Assembly (NCBI RefSeq): GCF_003008515.1
Contig: NZ_CP027668.1
Span: 3,017,001-3,081,000 of the forward strand
Reading direction: 5' to 3'
DNA from: Phreatobacter cathodiphilus
Lineage (GTDB): Bacteria > Pseudomonadota > Alphaproteobacteria > Rhizobiales > Phreatobacteraceae
DNA length: 64,000 nt
This document shows positions 58,406 through 64,000 of the stretch, in pieces (the stretch's first letter is position 1; the number at the start of each line of letters is the position of its first letter). The position numbers were made by a program, and so were the translations under genes. The notes below the pieces were generated by a model, which saw nothing but the letters and a program-made list of their open reading frames with translations, was not told the origin of the DNA and did not search any database.

Positions 58406-60454
58406 TCAGGCCGCCGTCGCCAGGCCCCTCTTGACGAGCAGCGCCTCGGGGTCCGGCTCGCGGCCGCGAAAGGCCACATAGGCCTCCATCGGGTCGCGGC
58501 TGTTGCCGGCGGCATAGACATAATCGCCGAGCCGCCTGGCGAGGACCGGGTCGAAGGGGTCGCCCACCTCCTCGAAGGCGGCGAAGCCGTCGGCGTCCAG
58601 CACCTCCGACCACATGTAGCTGTAATAGCCGGCCGAATAGCCGTCGCCCGAGAAGACATGGGCGAAATGCGGCGTGCGGTGGCGCATGACGAGCCCCTCC
58701 GGCATGCCGATGCGCCGGAGTTCCTCCGTCTCGAAGGCCACGGGATCGATGTCCGCCGCCGTGTCCAGCGAGTGGAAGGCAAGGTCGACCAGGGCCGAGG
58801 AGACATATTCCACCGTCGCGCAGCCCTGGTTGAAGGTGCGCGCGGCGATCAGCTTGTCGATCAGCGTCTGCGGCATCGCCTCGCCCGTCTCGGCGTGGAC
58901 GGCGAAGTCCGACAGCACCTCGCGGCGCTCCAGCCAGTGTTCGTAGAGCTGGGACGGGAACTCGACGAAGTCGCGCGCCACCGACGTGCCGGAGAGCAGC
59001 GGATAAGTGACGTCGGAGAGGAGGCCGTGCAGCCCGTGGCCGAACTCGTGGAACAGCGTGCGCGCATCGTCGAAGGAGAGCAGCGCCGGCCGGCCCTCCG
59101 GGGGCTTCGCGAAATTCATCACGTTCACGATGATCGGCCGCACCGGTCCGGACAGCTTCTCCTGGCTGCGGAAGGCGCTCATCCAGGCCCCCGAGCGCTT
59201 GGTGGGACGGGCGAAATAATCGCCGAGGAAGAGTCCCACATGCTGCCCGTCACGCAGCACCTCGTAGGCCCTGACGTCGGGATGATAGACCGGCACGTCG
59301 TCGCGCCGGCGGAAGGTGACGCCGAACAGTTTCGTCGCCACCGCGAAGGCCGCCTCGATCATCCGGTCGAGCTGGAAATAGGGTTTGAGCGCGGCCTCAT
59401 CGATGGCGTAGCGCTTCTGGCGCACCTTCTCCGCATAGAAGCGCCAGTCCCACGGCTGGATCGGCTCGTTCATGCCCTCTTCGCGCGCGACGGCGGCGAG
59501 ATCGGCCTTCTCCTCGCCGGCCCGCACCACGGCGCGGTTCCACACGCGCTCCAGCAGCGTGCGGACCGCGTCCGGCGTCTTGGCCATGGTCTCGTCGAGC
59601 TTGAAGGCGGCGAAGGTCGGATAGCCCAGCAGCTTTGCCCGCTCGACCCTGAGTTTCACCGTCTCGGCGACGATGGCGCGGTTGTCGGTCTCACCGCCCA
59701 TTTCGCCGCGCTTCACCCAGGCCTTGAAGATGGTCTCGCGCAGGTCGCGCCGCGGCGACAATGTCAGGAAGGGCTCGACCATGGAGCGGCCGAGGGTCAT
59801 GACGTATCCCTCGCGGCCGCGATCCTTGGCGGCCTGGGCCAGCGCGCTCTTCAGGAAGTCCGGCAGGCCCGCCACGTCGGCCTCGGAGAGGTCGAGCGTC
59901 CACGTCGCCTCGTCCTTCAGCACGTTCTGCGAAAAGGCCGTGCCCAGGGTGGCGAGGCGCTCGGTCACCTGCCGCATCCGCGCCTTGCCGGCCTCGTCCA
60001 GGGCCGCGCCGCCGCGGACGAAATTCTTGTAGGTCTTTTCCAGCACCCGAAGCTGCTCGCCCGTCAGGCCGAGCTGGTCCCGCCGCTCATACAGCGCGCG
60101 GACGCGCGCAAAGAGCCGGGCGTCGAGGGTGATGGCATTCGAATGCTGCGCCAGCAGCGGCGCCATCTCGCGCTGGATGGCCTGGATCGCCTCGGTGGCG
60201 TCGGAGCCGGCGAGGTTGAAGAAGACGCCGCAGAGCCTGTCCAGCGCATGGCCGCCGGTCTCCAGCGCATCGATCGTGTTGGCGAAGCTCGGGGCGTCCG
60301 GGTTGGTGGCGATGGCGTCGACCTCGGTCCGGTGTTCGGCCAGCGCCCTCTCGAAGGCGGGGCGATAATCGTCGATGCGGATGTCGCCGAAGGGTGCGAT
60401 CCCGAACGGCGTGGTCCAGGGGCGGAAGAAGGGATTGTCGGTGCTCTGGGTCAT
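58406..60454 (-). CDS. M3 family peptidase (oligopeptidase A/dipeptidyl carboxypeptidase)
   Basis: A 682-residue zinc metallopeptidase. The active site is LFHEFGHGLHGLLS near residues 468-481 (HExxH), with a downstream glutamate likely in the GTSVARDFVEFPSQLYEHW region. The opening DNPFFRPWTTPFGIAPFGDIRIDDYRPAF is typical of Dcp/PrlC. It cleaves short peptides in the cytoplasm. No signal peptide. ATG at 60454 gives the family length (about 680). It is divergent from nothing and convergent with the serine protease gene 12 bp away. Confidence 0.97.
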   Translation of the reverse strand: MTQSTDNPFFRPWTTPFGIAPFGDIRIDDYRPAFERALAEHRTEVDAIATNPDAPSFANTIDALETGGHALDRLCGVFFNLAGSDATEAIQAIQREMAPLLAQHSNAITLDARLFARVRALYERRDQLGLTGEQLRVLEKTYKNFVRGGAALDEAGKARMRQVTERLATLGTAFSQNVLKDEATWTLDLSEADVAGLPDFLKSALAQAAKDRGREGYVMTLGRSMVEPFLTLSPRRDLRETIFKAWVKRGEMGGETDNRAIVAETVKLRVERAKLLGYPTFAAFKLDETMAKTPDAVRTLLERVWNRAVVRAGEEKADLAAVAREEGMNEPIQPWDWRFYAEKVRQKRYAIDEAALKPYFQLDRMIEAAFAVATKLFGVTFRRRDDVPVYHPDVRAYEVLRDGQHVGLFLGDYFARPTKRSGAWMSAFRSQEKLSGPVRPIIVNVMNFAKPPEGRPALLSFDDARTLFHEFGHGLHGLLSDVTYPLLSGTSVARDFVEFPSQLYEHWLERREVLSDFAVHAETGEAMPQTLIDKLIAARTFNQGCATVEYVSSALVDLAFHSLDTAADIDPVAFETEELRRIGMPEGLVMRHRTPHFAHVFSGDGYSAGYYSYMWSEVLDADGFAAFEEVGDPFDPVLARRLGDYVYAAGNSRDPMEAYVAFRGREPDPEALLVKRGLATAA

Positions 60455-60584
60455 GGGCGCCAATGTGGCGGTGCGGGAGAGGGTCGGCAAGGGTGGGATG
60501 CGAGAGGCCGCCGGACACGAGCCTGTATGGCCGGAGTGCGTCGTTCGAGCAGCGCTGCGATCGCGCCTCCCGGCATCCGCGCCG

Positions 60585-61028
60585 TCACAGGATCTCGGCG
60601 AGCCCCACCGGATAGAGGTTCCATCCACGGGCCGCGAGGTCGGCCGGGCTGTACCAACCGGCCCGGCAGGTCTCGCCGTTCGACTCGGTGAAGCTGACCG
60701 GTCCAGCCGCGTAGAGCGCATCGTCCAGAAGATCGATCTCGGCCACGAAGACCATCTCGTGGCCGGCCGCCCCTTCGTGCACGAACAGGTTCTCCAGCGC
60801 GTGCCATGGCCCGCGGATGGCGATGGCGCATCCCAGCTCCTCGCGAAACTCGCGGTGCAGGGCCTCTTCGCGGGTCTCGCCGAAATCGATGGAGCCGCCG
60901 AGCGGCCGGACACCGGTGACCCGGCCGTCCGCCCCTGTGACCTCGGCGACGAGGATATGCGCGCCGCGCCGGGCCAGCCCGAGCACCTTGACCCTGATCT
61001 GCTGCTCGGGCGTCCAGACTGCGCTCAC
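60585..61028 (-). CDS. NUDIX hydrolase
   Basis: A 147-residue NUDIX protein. The NUDIX box is GGSIDFGETREEALHREFREELG near residues 44-66, matching the GX5EX7REUXEEXGU pattern. It hydrolyses nucleoside-diphosphate-linked substrates; the particular one is unknown. GTG at 61028 overlaps the hydantoinase stop in a GTGA, so it is translationally coupled with that gene. Confidence 0.93.
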   Translation of the reverse strand: MSAVWTPEQQIRVKVLGLARRGAHILVAEVTGADGRVTGVRPLGGSIDFGETREEALHREFREELGCAIAIRGPWHALENLFVHEGAAGHEMVFVAEIDLLDDALYAAGPVSFTESNGETCRAGWYSPADLAARGWNLYPVGLAEIL

Positions 61029-62506
61029 AGCACCTTCGCGCCGAAGTTCCGCGCCGGGTCCATGTCGGCGGTGAGCTTGCCCGTCGGCTCCGCCGCCCAG
61101 CCGCCCGTGCGCTTCATCCAGCGGCCCTCGCCCGGCTTGCCGGCGAGCGTGCCTTTTGAAACCACCTCGCGCCCGCGCACCAGCACCGTCTCCGGCCAGC
61201 CCTTCACGGTGCGGCCGGCAAACGGCGTGTAGCCCGTCAGGTCGTGCATGAGTTCGTCGGTGATGGTGACGGACTTCTGCGGGTCCCAGATGGCGATGTC
61301 GGCGTCGAAACCCGGCGCGATCTGGCCCTTGCCGGCCAAGTTGTAGATGGAGGCGGGCTGCGTCGCCGTCAGGTTCACGAAGGCCTCGAGGCCGCGGCCG
61401 GAGAATTCAGGCCGGCCCTGTGAGACCATGGCGTCGAACATCAGTGGCAGGCGCACCTCAAGGCCGGGAAGGCCGTTGGCGATGGCCTTGAAATTGGCGT
61501 TGGGGCCAGCGGAGAGCTTGCCGGTCTCGTCGAAGCGATAGGGCGCGTGATCGGAGGTTACCGTCTGAAGGTCGCCCAGCGCCAGCGCCTGCCACAGCGC
61601 GTCCTGGTCCTCCTTCTCTCGCGGCGGCGGCGAGCACATCCACTTGGCGCCCTCCATGCCGGGCTTGTCGAGGTCGTGCTTCGTCATGAACAGATATTGC
61701 GGGCAGGTCTCGGCGAAGACCTTCAAGCCTTGCGCCCGCGCGTCGCGCACCACCTTGGCGCCCTCCGCGGTCGAGACGTGGAAGATCATGATCGGCTGGT
61801 CGATCAGCTCCGAGAGTGCGATCAGCCGCGTGAAGGCCTCCGCCTCCGAGCCGCGGGGATGGCTGATGGCGTGATATTTCGGCGCCACATAACCCTTCTT
61901 GACGAGGCGCTTGCCCATCCAGGAGATCATGCCGTGGTTCTCGGCATGGACGCAGACCAGCGCGCGGTTCTCCCGCGCGGTCATGAGCACGTCCAGCAGC
62001 GGCTCGTCGTCGACCTTGATGAGGTCGTAGGTCATGAAGATCTTCACCGAAGCGTGGCCCTCGCCGATGAGCTCCGGCAGGTCCTTGGTGATGGTCTTCT
62101 CGTCGGGATTGGCGACGATCAGGTGGAAGGCGTAGTCGATCAGCGACCCGCGCTCGGCCAGCACGGAATAGTCGTCGACCACCTTGCGCAGGTCCTTGCC
62201 GCGGTGCTGGGCCGCAAACGAGATGACCGAGGTATTGCCGCCGAAGGCCGCCGAGGTCGTGGCGCTCTCGAAGGTGTCGGCGTTGAGGAGGCCGCCGGCC
62301 GAGACCTGCTCGATATGGGTATGGGTGTCGATGCCGCCGGGCAGGACCAATTTGCCCGTCGCGTCGATCTCGCGCGCGCCCTCGCCCAGGCCGAGGCCGA
62401 TCGCCGCCACCTTGCCGTCGCGGATGCCGACATCGGCCGCGTAGCGTCCGCTCGCCGCCCCCACGGTTCCGCCGCGGATGACGAGGTCGAAGGGCGAGGC
62501 AGGCAT
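61025..62506 (-). CDS. Dihydropyrimidinase/hydantoinase
   Basis: A 493-residue cyclic amidohydrolase. The first metal ligands are in GGIDTHTHIEQ near residues 57-67, a carbamylated lysine is likely in ASVKIFMTYD near 151, followed by CVHAENHG, FHVSTAEGAK and SDHAPYRF, which fit the dihydropyrimidinase/hydantoinase pattern. It opens hydantoin or dihydropyrimidine rings. The downstream NUDIX gene overlaps it, and a hydantoin racemase homologue starts 71 bp away on the other strand. No carbamoylase or other catabolic gene is in the window. Confidence 0.9.
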   Translation of the reverse strand: MPASPFDLVIRGGTVGAASGRYAADVGIRDGKVAAIGLGLGEGAREIDATGKLVLPGGIDTHTHIEQVSAGGLLNADTFESATTSAAFGGNTSVISFAAQHRGKDLRKVVDDYSVLAERGSLIDYAFHLIVANPDEKTITKDLPELIGEGHASVKIFMTYDLIKVDDEPLLDVLMTARENRALVCVHAENHGMISWMGKRLVKKGYVAPKYHAISHPRGSEAEAFTRLIALSELIDQPIMIFHVSTAEGAKVVRDARAQGLKVFAETCPQYLFMTKHDLDKPGMEGAKWMCSPPPREKEDQDALWQALALGDLQTVTSDHAPYRFDETGKLSAGPNANFKAIANGLPGLEVRLPLMFDAMVSQGRPEFSGRGLEAFVNLTATQPASIYNLAGKGQIAPGFDADIAIWDPQKSVTITDELMHDLTGYTPFAGRTVKGWPETVLVRGREVVSKGTLAGKPGEGRWMKRTGGWAAEPTGKLTADMDPARNFGAKVL

Positions 62507-62577
62507 GTCGTGCTCCGGCTGGACGGGAGAAATTTCCGGCCCGACAATAGACCGACCCAGAGCCGAAGCGGAACCTC

Positions 62578-63237
62578 ATGGCACGCAGACCCCGTATCCT
62601 CGTCATCAACCCCAATTCCAACGAGGCCGTCACCGAGGGCCTGCGCCAGGCCGTGAAGCCGCTGACCTATGCCGACGGACCGGAGATCGTCTGCGAGACG
62701 CTGGCCGAGGGGCCCTTCGGCGTCGAGACGCAGGAGCATGTCGAGAGCGTCACCCTGCCGCTGCGCCGCAAGGTGGAATCCACCAACGACGCCGACGCCT
62801 TCATCATCGCCTGCTATTCCGACCCCGGCCTCTTCGTCGCCCGCGAGGGGACGAGCCGGCCGGTCTTCGGCATCGCCGAATGCGGCGTGCTGACCGCCCT
62901 GTCCCGCGCCGACCGCTTCGGCGTCATCGCCATCAAGTCGCGCTCCATTCCCCGCCACATCCGCTACCTCCGCCAGATGGGTCTGATGGAGCGCCTCGCG
63001 GGCGAACGGCCGCTGGAAATGTCGGTGGCCGAGACCGCCTCGGGGGACGGCACGCTCGCCCGCATGATCACGGTGGGGCGGGAGCTGAAGGACCTCGACG
63101 GCGCCGGCGCCATCGTCATGGGCTGCGCCGGCATGGCCCGGCACCGGAAGCCGCTGGAGGATGCGCTGGGCATTCCGGTGATCGATCCCACGCAAGCCGC
63201 GGTGACCATGGCGATCGGCACGCTGGCGGTGGGGTAA
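62578..63237 (+). CDS. Asp/Glu/hydantoin racemase family protein
   Basis: A 219-residue racemase. The beginning ILVINPNSNEAVTEG near residues 7-21 is typical, and the two catalytic cysteines lie in IIACYSDPGLF near 75 and MGCAGMARH near 182. Hydantoin racemases interconvert D and L hydantoins. It is divergent from the hydantoinase/NUDIX unit across 71 bp, and may supply its substrate isomer. An Asp/Glu racemase role is less likely in this context. Confidence 0.9.
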   Translation: MARRPRILVINPNSNEAVTEGLRQAVKPLTYADGPEIVCETLAEGPFGVETQEHVESVTLPLRRKVESTNDADAFIIACYSDPGLFVAREGTSRPVFGIAECGVLTALSRADRFGVIAIKSRSIPRHIRYLRQMGLMERLAGERPLEMSVAETASGDGTLARMITVGRELKDLDGAGAIVMGCAGMARHRKPLEDALGIPVIDPTQAAVTMAIGTLAVG

Positions 63238-63410
63238 GGCGGGGGCGCCCCCGCGACGCGCCACACCTCATCTCCTCATCCTGTGGGGCGACGCTCCAGG
63301 AGGATCGGCCCAGGCGGTATAGTCGAGTTCACAGGATGAGTGCCTTCAGCGAACCAGGCATCTCTGGAGACCTACCCGCAGGCAGACACGGGAGATCACA
63401 GTTTCGGGGT

Positions 63411-63638
63411 TCAGCGTCGCGGCTGTGTCTGTCGAGAGGCAGTGTTGTCGCTGTTCCCTTGCACCCCCATGCAGCGGCGGAAACATGCGACCACGCTCGG
63501 GGGATTGGCAGCCTCCCCACCCGGCCTTCCGCCACATTGACGGGTACAGGCCGAGCGATCCTGCGCCAGGGCCGGAGCGTGTCCCATCCCCAGCATTAGA
63601 ACGGCCAGAAGTGCAGCAGTGACCATTTGCCTGGCCAT
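63411..63638 (-). CDS. Small secreted cysteine-rich protein (twin CX3C)
   Basis: A 75-residue protein. A signal peptide (MARQMVTAALLAVLMLGMGHAP, cut near ALAQ) is followed by a short mature part with two CX3C pairs, CTRQC and CFRRC, 18 residues apart, the pattern of twin-CX3C coiled-coil-helix proteins. A GGGGGGGAGAT ribosome site lies very close to the first ATG, so the second ATG (MVTAALL) could also be used. I cannot assign a family. Confidence 0.55.
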   Translation of the reverse strand: MARQMVTAALLAVLMLGMGHAPALAQDRSACTRQCGGRPGGEAANPPSVVACFRRCMGVQGNSDNTASRQTQPRR

Positions 63639-63708
63639 ATCTCCCCCCCCGGTGTTGACCCCGGTAGCACCATAATGGTTCGATGAGCAGTATCAACGGG
63701 GCAATCAG

Positions 63709-64000
63709 ATGAAGTTCGGGGCAGTATTTGGCTTTGTGGTGGCACTTTCGCTACCGATCGGAAGCGTCGGGTCCCAGGCCCAGACTGCCACATCCTCGTT
63801 CAACAATCAGCGGAGCGTGCACAACGCCTGCTGGCAAGCGCTCGGCATACCACCGTCGAGCAGCTATCCAACTAACCCCCGGCATCAGCGTGACCTTGAA
63901 GCTTGTAAAGCTGCCGGCGGGCCCAATGCTTATCAGCGGACCCGCGGTTTCGCCGGCACGACCCCCTCGGGGCCGGCGAATGGCAAAACCTGCTCGCAAC
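63709..64000 (+). CDS. Small secreted protein, cut by the window end
   Basis: A frame from ATG 63709, open for 97 codons to the window edge. The beginning MKFGAVFGFVVALSLPIGS is a signal peptide cut near SQAQT, and the mature part contains HNACWQALG and LEACKAAGGPNA, so at least two cysteines (and another near the edge, KTCSQ). GC is visibly lower than in most of the window. Function unknown; the stop codon lies outside. Confidence 0.5.
   Translation, partial: MKFGAVFGFVVALSLPIGSVGSQAQTATSSFNNQRSVHNACWQALGIPPSSSYPTNPRHQRDLEACKAAGGPNAYQRTRGFAGTTPSGPANGKTCSQ

Noticed and set aside
63238..63410. Gene between the racemase and the small secreted protein
   Set aside because: Plus-strand frames here have no ribosome site or recognisable composition; contains only a fragment resembling the CTCCTCATCCTG repeat core.

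Overview
The window looks like chromosome of a high-GC (roughly two-thirds GC) alphaproteobacterium, most likely in the order Hyphomicrobiales (Rhizobiales). The evidence is a CcrM-type GANTC methyltransferase, a perfect CtrA-type TTAA-N7-TTAA box, an rpsT-dnaA-dnaN neighbourhood, an ethylmalonyl-CoA mutase (MeaA/Ecm), an ECF11 RpoE-ChrR stress module, a CIRCE element before groESL, a DUF1127 protein, and intergenic palindromes of the kind common in rhizobia. No phage, transposase, integrase, CRISPR array or rRNA operon was seen. Nearly all genes carry GC-rich codons.

Layout. 1-4.8 kb: tail of a GlsB-type membrane protein, meaA, an alpha/beta hydrolase and an acyl-CoA synthetase. 4.8-7.3 kb (minus): a CelD-like acyltransferase overlapping a polysaccharide flippase. 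7.5-11.8 kb: a periplasmic PpiC foldase divergent from secA, then tRNA-Ala(CGC). 11.9-17.7 kb: a small membrane protein, then the oxidative-stress island. In the island, rpoE-chrR-DUF1295-cfa run on the minus strand, and an FAD amine oxidase-DUF1365 pair runs divergently. 17.7-23.5 kb: AraC and GbsR regulators, tRNA-Lys(CTT), a ROK sugar kinase, leuA with a clear leucine leader peptide and hairpin, and a DMT exporter. 23.7-31.8 kb: rpsT, a 728-bp spacer with a CtrA box and four GANTC sites, a rhodanese, dnaA, dnaN, folD, a ketopantoate reductase homologue, grpE and a TRIC-like channel. 31.9-36.5 kb: hisS with an internal low-GC block, two overlapping secreted-protein genes (one polysaccharide-lyase-like) and gshA. 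36.6-43.7 kb: LysR and DUF1127 proteins, TauE/SafE and EamA transporters, a PaaI thioesterase, a GGDEF-EAL protein and a MarR regulator. 43.8-46.1 kb: groESL behind a promoter and CIRCE, followed by a duplicated terminator. 46.3-49.8 kb: a complete TRAP transporter. 49.8-53.1 kb: an I78-like inhibitor and a MacAB-like export operon. 53.2-63.2 kb: ccrM, several peptidases, an MBL-fold hydrolase, a response regulator, and a hydantoinase/NUDIX pair divergent from a hydantoin racemase. 63.4-64 kb: two small secreted proteins, the last cut by the window edge.

How the genes fit together. Several elements concern cell-cycle and replication control: dnaA, dnaN, ccrM, the CtrA box and the GANTC cluster. 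Others concern envelope and stress: RpoE-ChrR with lipid-modifying enzymes, groESL/grpE, secA/PpiC and DUF1127. MeaA points to acetyl-CoA assimilation through the ethylmalonyl-CoA pathway. The most rewarding places are the singlet-oxygen-type island with a ChrR lacking the two canonical zinc cysteines, the leuA attenuator, the rpsT-dnaA spacer, the mosaic hisS, and the duplicated groEL terminator. I did not find a clear-cut undescribed defence or mobile system here.
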